A DNA stretch of 64,000 nt. Source: Coleophoma eucalyptorum (Eukaryota > Ascomycota > Leotiomycetes > Helotiales > Dermateaceae). Each line of letters starts with the position of its first letter. Within the stretch, counting starts at the first letter, position 1. The stretch spans positions 62,001 through 126,000 of the forward strand of contig JALRME010000050.1 of NCBI GenBank assembly GCA_026120035.1, in the 5' to 3' direction. The position numbers and the translations under genes are program-made. Positions 1 to 10,185 of this stretch are shown here, piece by piece. Below the pieces are notes generated by a model that saw nothing but the letters and a program-made list of their open reading frames with translations, had not been told where the DNA came from and searched no databases.

Positions 1-330
1 TGCTGCTGTCGCTTTTGTAAAAGGTAGCGGGATCAGTAGCCATACTGCTATCAATTCTGGGAGAATGGATACTTATCCGTCGATCATATTCTTGACCGAT
101 TACAGAGGACTTATTGTTCCAGAAGCCACTGCTCTTGAAGCCCCTCCAGGGAATCTTTTCAAAGGAAACAAAATAAACCCTGGTCTGATTCGGTATGAAC
201 AACACCGGGATTGATTAAGACATTGTAACAGCTCGCACACCAGTTGCTAATGTTGACGAAGACATTCAAAACCTAGCATTGCGATGTATTGACTAAAAGA
301 CAAGAAGGTTAGTCCAAATTAATGCCGATA
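1..330. other. Left edge, no gene recognised
   Basis: No convincing coding signal was found here. It lies directly upstream of the decayed HET gene and may contain more of its degraded 5' end, but I could not align any motif. Confidence 0.4.
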
Positions 331-1653
331 GCGTATACTTTGCTCTAAGTTACGTCTGGGGTGCTTTCTCTCTGAAACTCTGGTGGAATCTATCCAAAGG
401 TCGGAAGTATTACCAGCGATTGGTGTTCCCCAGGTAATCGAGGATGCTATGACTGTGGTTCAATCCTTAGGCCAAAGTTATCTTTAGGGTGACCAGTATT
501 GCATCAATCAGACAGATAACGAAGCAAGAAACCTCCAGGTTTGTAACATGGACCGCATATACAAAGTGGCATACGCCACTTTAATTGCTAGTTCAAGTCC
601 TAATGTCACTTTTGGGCTCCCGGGTGTTAGCAATATTCAAAGAAAGAGTCAGCCTCCTGTTGTTATTAATAATCAGCGTCTTGTTTCGACTCTTCCCATG
701 CTGCCCCAAGCACTGGACGGCACAGTCTGGGCAACCCGGGGATGGACCTATCAGGAAGCCGCCCTCTCAAGAAGATGCCTGTTTTTCACCGACTTGCAAG
801 TTTATTTTGTATGCGCCGGTATGGCCTGCTGCGAAGCAATTATCAGCAGTACCGACAACAAATCCTTATGCTCTGACAATAGCAAGGGTATGCTAAGTGT
901 TGGAATTTATGAGAATAGTGACGAACGTGGATCTGAGCTCAAAAAATTCGCAACACACTTTACACATTACACGGGTCGAAACTTGACATTTGACTCAGAT
1001 GCTTTGGATGCTTTCAGGGGGCTCCTTTCGAGGTCAAAATGCTCCAGCTATTATGGGATCCTCATATATCCACAAGACGATTCTTCTAGTACTGCCCTTA
1101 GTAAACACGAGTTGAATTTGGGCTTTGCACGAGGTCTCTATTGGCTTCCTAAATACAGTTACTATATGAAATATAGTTCATTGTCTAGAAGTAAAGGTTT
1201 CCCAAGCTGGTCATGGGTAGGGTGGAAAGGAAGCATTGAGTACTGCTCAGAATATGGTCCTCCAGCTAGTGGCGGTTATGACAACCTTATGCAACCCATC
1301 AGTGAGGAGTTTGACATCAATTTTTGGACGGAAACGAGCAAGGAGAACTCTATTCGTTGGACCAACTGTGCTCCTCAAGCAACCCATCGTCATATATTTC
1401 AGAACTATCAAGTCACATCCATATCGAATCGTGGGTGATGAAGCTTCATTTCCAGTCAACGAGGCCCAGTGGGACGTTGATTGGGGTATGTTGCTGCCAC
1501 CCGAACTCAGCACATACAGGAGTCGTCAATAACACCGATGAATGGGGAGGGGTTGTGCTCTGCGAGCAACTCAAAGAAAGAAATTCGTTCTACGAGAGAC
1601 TTGTGCGCGAAGAATGGACATGCATATTGGCTTTCAAAGGTATCAACGATTGA
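331..1653 (+). pseudogene. Decayed HET-domain gene
   Basis: HET domains are found in fungal heterokaryon-incompatibility proteins, where they trigger cell death. Typical HET signatures occur in order but in different frames. A YFALSYVWG-like start motif (about 331-360) is in one frame. LPAIGVPQVIEDAM and DQYCINQTD follow in another. The longest open piece, 548-1438, carries MDRIYKVAYATLIA, ATRGWTYQEAALSRR and the central FPSWSWVGWKG motif. An in-frame TAG at 485-487 replaces the Trp expected before the DQYCINQ motif (a TGG-to-TAG type change). The C-terminal part continues in two further frames after 1438, up to about 1653. At least one frameshift, one stop and a shifted C terminus make a functional product unlikely. 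An intron could explain one of the frame changes but not the in-frame stop. Confidence 0.75.
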
Positions 1654-2638
1654 CAGAAACATCACAATCTGATTATTATTGACGGGGAAAATGGGTTAGC
1701 ACAAAGGGTTGGGGTAGTAACACTGATAACAGATCTGAATGACAACGCATGGAGCAACCAAATGCACAACAAAGAAGATATATGGCAAAATATACCAAAG
1801 AATAGACAAACTATTCGTCTTGGGTAAATTACCAGCCTCTGAATACATATCTTATACGTGTATAATACAATGGTTATTTGATTGCCTTTTTATACTTCTA
1901 CAATATAAGATCTAAGTGAATTCGATGTATAACTTAAAATTACTAAGATATATAAGCATTAGCATCGATACACAGTTTGTCGTTGTATATAAGCTAATAT
2001 GCTATAGAAATGATGTCTGCATTAAGCTAAATCTCAAACTAAACTCGTGCGGAATTCGAACTTTTCCCGTTATAAATATCTTTACAAATATGGGGACTTG
2101 AACCTTTATACGCATATCACTCGAAGGACAACTACTGAATATTATGGTACGAGTAAACGTTACTTGTAACTTACGATTTGTTAGCCATAAAAGCAACTCT
2201 TATATGTGTAAAAGCATCCAAGATAGTTTTGGCTACTCATCTTTGTCTCTCGAGCTGAATTTCAGTCTACGGCACATGATGGATTCGCAAAGATATAGAA
2301 CATCTTTGGGAGTAGTCAGTTGATATAGATTTTCAAAATTTTGATAAGGTTAATTAGACGCGTAAACGAAGTTACTACATAGTGCACATCGTCGATATCA
2401 AATACGGGCTCTTGTAGCCGTTATATTAAGTTATTAATTATACATGTGGCAGTTTTGAAATCAGGATATCCTTAACCAAGTATTGGTAGTAATATTGAGA
2501 AAACATATCTTCATATCAGGATAGATGGATACTCGCTAGAAGATGTTAGAAGCGGCATCAGTAAGATTAAAGTAAGGCTCACTCAAAAGGTTCCATAGAC
2601 ATCATAAATTTAATCTTTTTGTTATAGTAATGATATTC
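1654..2638. other. AT-rich intergenic region
   Basis: Only short reading frames without recognisable motifs occur here, and the base composition is AT-rich. No tRNA or repeat was seen. Confidence 0.5.
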
Positions 2639-3343
2639 TTATAACACTACTGGCCGTGCAAGAGATAATATAACGATAGATTTCCGCCGTTTCGGAGTAG
2701 TCGATATAGTTGTCGGTATTGGAGATTTAGGGTTTTCGACATCGGTAGAAATGGCTATGGTGTCTTGTCCAACTATTTCATTGCCCTTTTCGACCTTTTC
2801 ACTACTAATATCCGCTATTTTCTCATAGGGATAAGGCTCTTCCCCGGTATGAAGACTGATTGTTGAGTCTTGTGTTGCGTTTACAGAATCGGCCGTGAAC
2901 ACGTCAGGTTCTACTTCATGTTCAGAGCTAGTGTCGTCATGATCTTCGGAATGCCTGTCGGAATCGTAAGTCAAAGATGGTGTGTCGTGTTCGGCAGCAT
3001 GGTCTTCATCTTCAGAGTGCTGATCCTGATCCTCGTCATGTTTATTGCCGTCCAGATCATGTGTGTCAAGCATCCCTTCGCTTCCCATTCTGCTTAAAGC
3101 CTCTTTCCTCGCTTTATATTTTACTCCAGCCCGATGACTGTGCTTCTTGCCTCCTCCTGAGCCTGGGTGAACTGCACTCATGGGTGTTGGGGGTACAGAT
3201 GCAGACAATGCCTTTCTCTCTTTTCTAGCCCGCTCTTTTACACCTCCTCGATGATTTTTCCGATGTCGATGACGAGGCGCCGCTGGGCATTCTCCATTTT
3301 CTTCATTGTCTGGGCCATTTCTAAGTTCTTCCGTTTGACCCAT
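2639..3343 (-). CDS. Acidic, disordered fungal protein; paralogue-like to the 48.8-kb gene
   Basis: Single-exon frame of 234 codons with an ATG start. The N-terminal half is basic (HRHRKNHRGG, VKERARKERK, VKYKARKE), the centre is very acidic and His-rich (HDEDQDQHSEDEDHAAEHD), and the C terminus is basic. No folded domain, signal peptide or membrane segment is visible, so I assign no function. The segment TPSLTYDSDRHSEDHDD and the extreme C terminus (IVILSLARPVVL) match APSLTYDSDSHDEREEHD and VKILSLMRTKKL at the end of the coiled-coil gene at 48837-50225. This suggests the two belong to one lineage-specific family and supports the frame being real. Confidence 0.6.
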   Translation of the reverse strand: MGQTEELRNGPDNEENGECPAAPRHRHRKNHRGGVKERARKERKALSASVPPTPMSAVHPGSGGGKKHSHRAGVKYKARKEALSRMGSEGMLDTHDLDGNKHDEDQDQHSEDEDHAAEHDTPSLTYDSDRHSEDHDDTSSEHEVEPDVFTADSVNATQDSTISLHTGEEPYPYEKIADISSEKVEKGNEIVGQDTIAISTDVENPKSPIPTTISTTPKRRKSIVILSLARPVVL

Positions 3344-3428
3344 TGTGATTTATTCCAACTTCTTTTCTATTTGTAGTATATTAGCACTTATACCGTATAA
3401 ATCATAGCGGAGTAAATACCGTTATCTC

Positions 3429-3704
3429 TTAATTCCGCAGACCAGACTTGTGAGTTGTAATCTGGCAAAGTTCTAACTTCTGCTGTGAAATATAAAGGTG
3501 CCTTTCAGAAGCACACGAATACTTCACGTCCAAAAGATATATTCCAGAAGGATTTCTATATGTCTTTTTCAAGACGCCTCGGCCTTTATGCGAGGTGGGG
3601 TAATGGGTCAAACGCAAGGCGTGTCGTTTCAGAACACTAAACAGGTCTGTTCCGACGGAAGTTATGCGCTGATTATGTAAGCAGTAATCTAAGAATGCCT
3701 TCAT
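3429..3704 (-). CDS. Short hypothetical frame, possibly a relic
   Basis: A 91-codon ATG frame beginning MKAFLDYCLHNQRITS. The opening faintly recalls the FLxWxLHNxRI segment seen in fungal FluG/DUF3435-type proteins, but the rest gives no support and the length is far below that family. It is listed only because its composition looks coding; it may be a fragment or chance. Confidence 0.2.
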   Translation of the reverse strand: MKAFLDYCLHNQRITSVGTDLFSVLKRHALRLTHYPTSHKGRGVLKKTYRNPSGIYLLDVKYSCASERHLYISQQKLELCQITTHKSGLRN

Positions 3705-4714
3705 GTCAAGGTCCTTAGTATATATAGTATATTAGTATTTGTGTCAATGTAATTATAAGGAGTTTTGTTTTCTTAAGATTATTTTTTGAGTTGTGTTAGA
3801 AGTACATTCGTTTCAAAGCTACCTAGTTCCTTAAGGATATTTAACATGGCACAAGAGTCGATACAGCTTTTGAAGAATATTTGCTAAGCATGCTCTCAAA
3901 ATCTTTCTACTATAATAAACTATCGCAACTTATGACTGTCAATTACTCCTTGAATCATCAAAAGGTTACTCTCTGGTTTCCTAAGGGCAGGCAGGTATTA
4001 TTAGATGTTGGGTCCTCGGCTTAATCTTTGGATGACTATGATTAGCAACTTATCCAGTATAGCTGTGGGTTGTAGACTCAGGTGACGACTATGCATTGCG
4101 AACGCGAGTATGAAGTAAATGAAAGCAGCTTTTCCTGCATAGCAAGGCTCCTGGGCACGCGCTATCACATGACCCTGTCTCATACGTGGCAAACGAACGG
4201 ACGAAGGTCGGCAAAGCACCAAGGGTGTCTCATCCACGAGGCACGAGGCATGATGAACACTGTGGACAATTGCTCCTTGATACAGCACAGCCTAAATCTT
4301 TGGACCTGCATGAATACGAGGATTTGGACTGATGAATAGAAACAACAATATGACATTCCGTTTATATGGTTGGTACAGCTGGCTGGGTCGTCCTGCTTCG
4401 GTGTCTTGGGCAACTAAGGGGTTCAAAGTTATTTGGCAACAGATTGCTCCTTAGGCCTTCGTTCATAGTCAGCCCTTCTTCTAATCTTGGAGTTTTCGAA
4501 ATCGCTCTTAGACATAAAGACAATCGGAGTTATTTTCCTGTAAATTTCCTAATGAGCAAAATGTAAAATTCACGCGAGACTCATCCTTGGCATTTAGTGT
4601 GGTTGTCATAGCTGCGCCTTAGCACAAGGCACGTCCACTCAAGTAGAGTCCCTCTCAAGTCTGAGCACTGGCCCGATTCCTATGGATCAGTCAAAATTTA
4701 AGCTAATATGTACA
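3705..4714. other. Intergenic region without recognisable gene
   Basis: Several overlapping short frames on both strands (about 4000-4570) have no motif and contradict each other. No RNA gene was seen. Confidence 0.45.
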
Positions 4715-5006
4715 CTAGTTATTATCACAGTTCTCAACTGCCGTTTCAATGTCAACACCTAGAGCGCCTTTCTCCATTTCTTCGATCCATCTTGGTGCGA
4801 GATTTCTTCTCATTTCTTGAAGATACACATCGTGCATTGTTATTAGCTTATCCTCTAGCATTTATTCCCAGTAGACACTCTTCATAATCTCGCTATCAAG
4901 AGCCTCCTTTCTAGGCTCATTAATGTCTTCTTTGTTGTTGTCTGCAGCACATTGATTCTTTTTTGAGTGCTTAATCTTATCTCTCCCCTCGAGAAATCTA
5001 GATTCA
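4715..5006 (-). pseudogene. Relic of an unidentified coding sequence
   Basis: Reading the minus strand from about 5006 gives a hydrophilic, protein-like stretch (SRFLEGRDKIKHSKKNQ, then IMKSVYWE) that meets a TAA at about 4864-4862. It continues in the same frame as MLEDKLITMHDVYLQEMRR, APRWIEEMEKGALG and DIETAVENCD to a stop at 4717-4715. The amphipathic, charged composition on both sides of a single in-frame stop suggests a decayed gene. I do not recognise the family, and no splice pair removes the stop. Confidence 0.35.
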
Positions 5007-5493
5007 GGGTGGATTAAATTGTGTAAATAGAAGATTCATGAGTTCATAAGTTCTAAAATTATTGGTTGGTTGGATGATTTATTCATGAAGACTCGTCGTC
5101 ACACATCTATAACACTACCAACCCTGACTTCTGTGTAGATATGCAGGGCGTGACTTTTCATAGTAGAGCACAAACTTTTCGTCAGCTAAATCCGACGTTA
5201 TCAATAGAGAGTTTAACTTATCTCGCAGGTCCAATAATCTATGGCTACTCGTGACTGTGAGGTTGCGATTCCTTTATCCTCGCTCTACTAACCCTTACTT
5301 CATACCCCGCACTATGATATGAGCAGCATAAGCCCAGCTCCAGAATTCAATTTGAACAAGCTATACCCATCACACTTTTAAACCTGTATAAGTTGTAAGC
5401 CAGGCTTGAGACGAATCAAATAATGTCCCAAGCAAGAAGTGTTATAGACACTATCACAAGGCATGTTCACTTCCGCCTCAGTGCTTACCGTAG

Positions 5494-6216
5494 CTTACGT
5501 TGACCAGCTGTTTTGACAACGATACCTATTCCGACCTGGTCATTAAATGTGGTCACAAGTCTTGGAATGTTCACCGGGTAATCGTCTGCTCTCAGTCAAG
5601 GGTTTTGCATGCAGCATGCATGGCAGGCTTTGAGGTAATTATCTTAAAAATACCCGTTAGCTCGAAGTCTCACTGTTCATAGGAGACATATACAGGTATC
5701 ATTAATCTGGTCGATGATGATCCAGTCGCAGTCGAAACAATGCTGAAATACTTCTATACTGGCGAATATACCCAGCCAGCTAGCGAGGACAAAGCACTGC
5801 GTTCGCAATTTGATGCTCTAGTTCTCACATACAACTTAGCTGACAAATACGACGTACCAGTCTTGATGAAGCTCGCAGCTAAGAAGTTCATCTCCACACT
5901 CCTGGAAGATCCCAAACCAGAGGAATACCTCTCTACAGTTTCAGGTGCTTACGCCATACCTATGACAAACAATACCCTTCGGAAGGTTATTGTCGAGTAT
6001 ACTCGAAGAAAACTTCCAGACATTATGAGCAACGCTGCCGATATTGAAATTCTTCGGGCCGCTATGCAGGATATGCCTGATTTTGCTTTCGATATTCTTC
6101 AGCTGGTGGCCAACAATCCTCTAAGAGGCCATTGTAGTTCCTGCGGTTCAATACAGAATGCCGAAGCACTTCAAGCACGTTGTCTCCGTTGTGGTAAAGG
6201 AGGGGTCCATATTTAA
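5494..6216 (+). CDS. BTB/POZ domain protein (5' end unresolved)
   Basis: BTB domains mediate dimerisation and often link substrates to Cul3 ubiquitin ligases. Exon A (about 5494-5634) encodes DNDTYSDLVIKCG...WNVHRVIVCSQS. Exon B (5683-6216) continues TGIINLVDDDPVAVETMLKYFYTGEY, the classic end of the BTB fold, then an all-helical tail. The 48-base intron 5635-5682 (GTAATT...CATAG) joins the frames in phase and restores the consensus GFEE..TGIINL. The C terminus has paired cysteines (HCSSCGS...RCLRCGK), a small zinc-ribbon-like module common in fungal BTB proteins. No ATG opens exon A: an in-frame TAG sits at 5491-5493, and an upstream ATG at 5423 (MSQARSVIDTIT...) is out of frame. So another intron, a near-cognate start or a frameshift remains open. 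Confidence 0.75.
5635..5682 (+). other. Intron in BTB gene
   Basis: A GTAATT donor and CATAG acceptor, 48 bases. Removal keeps the reading frame and restores the BTB consensus across the junction. An acceptor 13 bases further on (ACAG) would break the frame. Confidence 0.7.
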
Positions 6217-7056
6217 TACGTTTGGATAGGGTTGACTGAGTCTGAAACTATATGTTATCAGTGTTATCTAATTACTATTGAGGTTGAGGGGTATCCGGAG
6301 ATCTGGAGATTGTGGGCTTGAGATTTTTGATCTACGAGGCTGCAGAGGCGTTTTATGGAGCTCTTGACCTTGCCAGGATACTTTTTAAGTGTTTACAGAC
6401 ATTTCTATCTAACGACTCTAATTCGTCGCAAAAAGCATCTTTAAATTATTATCTCTATCTCCAAAATCTTGAGTGTTAAATTCCTTATACTGAAACCTTG
6501 CTATTTTCCAAAGGTAAGCTCACCCTATCCTTCGAGGTACTTTTCGATCGCTCTAGGAACCAAGTATCAACCAGAGTCCCATGAGGGCGCGAGTTCCTGT
6601 CTCAAAATACGACGTAGCGGATGCATGGTAGCCATGTTCTAAGCTCTATAGGGTCATAGGAAACTTAGATCTACTTTCTGTTGGTTCGCGCCAAATTCTA
6701 GCATCACTTAACATTTAGGGAAAACTCTTCTTTGAAATAGCTAGAGATTCAATTTGAAGGGCTTTTATTTTGAAGAAAAACTCCAACGAATTTCGAGGTA
6801 CCAAGGTCACGTAAAATGTGCATCTTTTCCGAAAGAACCAATCTTATGTTATTAAGTTGGTAGATTCAACTTCAATAGGGGTTGTAATATAAAAGTAGTT
6901 AAATTTAAGGGTTTGTGTGAGTAAAATTCTTTAAAGCCTTGCTCTTTGTCTTAGTGTAATATTTCTATAAATGTGAAATCACTAATACATATATATCTAT
7001 ACAAAATAGAGTACACTCTATAAATCTAGAAGTATCGCTTACCATAGCCGCACAGT
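6217..7056. other. AT-rich intergenic region between BTB gene and permease 3' end
   Basis: No frame with protein-like composition and no RNA gene were seen. This is probably 3' flanking sequence of both neighbours. Confidence 0.5.
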
Positions 7057-9163
7057 CTAAATCAATTCATACTGACTCCTATCATTCGTCTTTTTCTTTC
7101 TCCAAATAACCATGGCGGTTCCATCCTCCAGCTTCGTTTCTACACGTTCCCACACAAACTGACCAAGCTTCGGTAGTGAAACCTGCCAGATAACCCAATA
7201 CAGCACGCCGCTGCTAAGGACCAATACACTGACCAACGGTGCAGCCCAGTAAGGCAGCGCTGTATCTCCCTTTCCCTTTTTAGGGGGAATGATTGGCGCT
7301 GCAAGGAGCAAGATCTGAGCGAAAAGGAAAAGAATACTGAGAGAGCGCCAAGCTTTGAACGGCCGAGGAATAGAACTGAATGGTTTGCGCGAGCGGAGTA
7401 TGAAGAGGCCAAGAGCGACGAGTAAGCCAATCAAGGCACTTGGATAGCCCCCGACGTCAAGCATGAAGTTGTAGGCATCTCCAAACGGGACGATCGCAAC
7501 CGTAAGGGCTGTAGTCAAGCAAACCAACCCTAAAGCTGCAGCAGGGCTTTGGTTATGTTCTAGATTGCGAGCCCAGAGTTTACTTGCAGGTAGCATGCCT
7601 TCTTTGGCTAGCTCCTGGTCGACACGCGCCATACCAAAACTTCCTGACATAACATTTCCAAGGGCGCTCAGAGCCACAAACCCGGCTGCGCTCCGTTGAG
7701 CTGTAGTACCGAAGACTTTACCCATAAAAAAAGCAGCAACGGTGACTCCAGAGGATGATAGTTCTGTAGGTGTCGCAGCGGCAAAATACGTTACGTTGGC
7801 TAGGAGGTAGAGGATTCCTACGATAGCTAGGGAAAGGGGTCCGGCAATTCTGACGGTACGGACAGGATTGCGCACTTCGGACATTACGGATGTGCAGCCT
7901 TGCCAGCCACCAAAGGAAGAGAGAACTTTAAAGAGCGCGATGGTGTAGTCGTAGGTTGATGTAGAAGAATTGGCAAAGGGGGATTTGAAGCTGGCGAGAG
8001 GTTCAGGCACGCTAGGTATACCAGAGAAAAAGATAATGATGCCAGTGGTGATGAGAAAGAGCAGGATTAAGATCTTGATGATAGCAAGCGAGTTCTGGGA
8101 TGTCCGTCAGAATGGATAACTTCATAGCAGCTGAAAAAGACGAACCATGACATGCACACCGGTTCGGGGAACAAGTGAATGCATCACTGTGACCCCGACC
8201 ATGGCCAAGATTGCAATAACTTTCATTACTGACTCCCTTGGCTCATATCCTGCGGCAAGGACGATGTTCTCTGCAAATACAATACAACCTCCAGCTAAAG
8301 GCAGTCAATATCTACAATCATAGAGGTTTGGCTCAAGGGTCATCAACATGAACATACCAGATGAACTTAGCACTACTGCGTAGATTGCAAAGATAATGGA
8401 GGTCAGATACTTAGGGCGCGGATACGCCTTTTCTAGATAAACCTTCTCGCCTCCGGAAATGGGAAATATACATGCTAACTCTAGCCAGATGAATAGACCA
8501 CAAAAGGAGAGAAGGAGACCGATCACCCAAAGGATCAGAGATGCCCCGACAGAACCAACGCTCATGGTTATGGATGAGGGCGTTGAGAATATTCCGGTGC
8601 CGACCATTTGGGATATTCTGAATAGAAATTTTAGCTTAGCTTGTTGGAGAGAAAAGTATCTAGGCACTTTCATGAGGCTCAAGATAGTAGGCAAAGCCTA
8701 GAAAAGTGACATTTGGACTGGCCCTTCATCGCAGCCTTGGGCTAGATGTAAATGGCTTGGAAGGCAATTCAGGGGTAATCAAAATATAGAGGAAGAAGAT
8801 TGAGTAAAGAAATAAAGAATAAACTTGAAGGGTTCAGATGTTAAAGTTCTTCCTCGAGAAGAACGATAGGAATACGAAAGAGAGTACGCACCCAAGAAGA
8901 GTTGCAGAGGTCACACCTAAATGCCGTCCCAAACCAGCTTCCTCCACATTGTCAATTCCGGATACGGGATCAGGGTCGAGGTCCTTGACTTCCTCAATGC
9001 CTCCATCTTCGTCAGAAACATCGTCGAAATAATGGCTCTCATCGTCTCTCTCTAATGCTTGCGGGGTCTGCGTGAGAAGGGTCTCATGTTCCTCAGCCTG
9101 GCCAGTCGCGGTACGATCGGAATGCTCATGCTCCAGCGCGACCGAGTCGCGGCCGATGCTCAT
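7057..9163 (-). CDS. Amino-acid permease, Mup1/Mup3-like (LAT/APC superfamily)
   Basis: Plasma-membrane amino-acid transporter of the high-affinity methionine permease type. Four exons join in phase to 572 aa: 9163-8892, 8617-8358, 8294-8146 and 8094-7057. The introns are 8618-8891 (274 bases, unusually long), 8295-8357 and 8095-8145. The N terminus is a hydrophilic acidic tail. TM1 holds the substrate-binding helix-break motif MVGTGIFSTPSSI. About 12 hydrophobic segments follow, with family motifs SEVRNPVRTVRIAGPLSLAIVG, GVTVAAFF and ARVDQELAKEGMLP. Length and motif order match Mup-type permeases, but the substrate (methionine or another amino acid) is inferred. The gene is divergent from the 10186 gene; two CACGTG sites lie within 220 bases upstream of the start, which would fit sulfur-amino-acid control. 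Confidence 0.88.
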
Positions 9164-10185
9164 ATTCTACAACTGAAAACTCAAGGGGTTCAATCCATCT
9201 CTACGGTCTCCGGGATCTGGATTGTGGTCTCGAACAAGTGGGATCTAGTGATCTATGGTTGTTGGGCAAAGGCAACGTTTTGCTACGATAAACTTGACAC
9301 AATATCCCTACCCTGACTAAGCAGAGCACGTGCTTTGCATCGCCATGTCATTGCTCTGACGAGGGCTTGCGGGTCAGCACGTGACTGGTCCCATGAGGGT
9401 GTATCGGCGCATAAGCTTTGTTTGTTTCAAGCTGTGGCATAACATGCTCGTGCAACCGGAAGCCCATACTTTCGTGCCCCTAAATTTCATTATGATACTT
9501 TCACCGTCCCTGCACTGGGCTGGGCATTCGATGGAATGGACTTGGCTCCCCGATCGGAAGCGACGCTCTTCCCCTCAACCGGGTCCTTGGCCGTGCGGGT
9601 CAGTTCCATTTATAGGCGGCGTCGTCAAAACTTTGTCTACTTGAGTGGTTGGCCGGGGCTTTATCGTCCAAAATTGAGTATGCGTAATTCCATATATAAC
9701 CGGAGGTTTCACATGACGACGAGAATGGATGCGCACACTGCTGTAGAAGCAGTATCTTGTCATTTGCTCTACAAATTGACAAGATGATAACCGACGCGAC
9801 AAAGAGCTGGGCGGTGATATATATGAAGGTCAGCTGACCTGCCCTTTGTCCCACGTGCAATCCCATCTCGCCCCTGTACCAGTCTAAGCTTACGCGTCGT
9901 CTCGCCTTGCGCCATGAAGGCCGCAGTCCCCGGCGCTGCGTCATGCCACCGACAAACGACACCAGCAAATATATCTTCAGCCGTGGTTGAACCCACAATA
10001 CATGAATAGATCGCATTGGACCTAGACAGCACTGCCCTGGCTTGGGTTGGAAGATACCTCCGGTGTTATCCAAGCACGTGGTAACTCTTATCGTAACAAC
10101 CCTCACGTCCCCATAATTCTGCAGCTCGTTTTTCGATATTAGTTCTTCAGATGAGATAAGCCGAGAAACACCATCGCTGTACAAT
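9164..10185. promoter_or_regulatory. Divergent intergenic promoter region with four CACGTG boxes
   Basis: The region separates the permease start (9163, minus) from the membrane-protein start (10186, plus). Perfect CACGTG palindromes lie at 9327-9332, 9378-9383 (GTCACGTG on the minus strand), 9852-9857 and 10075-10080. CACGTG is the core bound by bHLH factors, including Cbf1 of the yeast methionine regulon. Whether a Cbf1-type factor acts here is inference. A long minus-strand frame (9600-10301) runs through the region but has no protein features. Confidence 0.5.
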
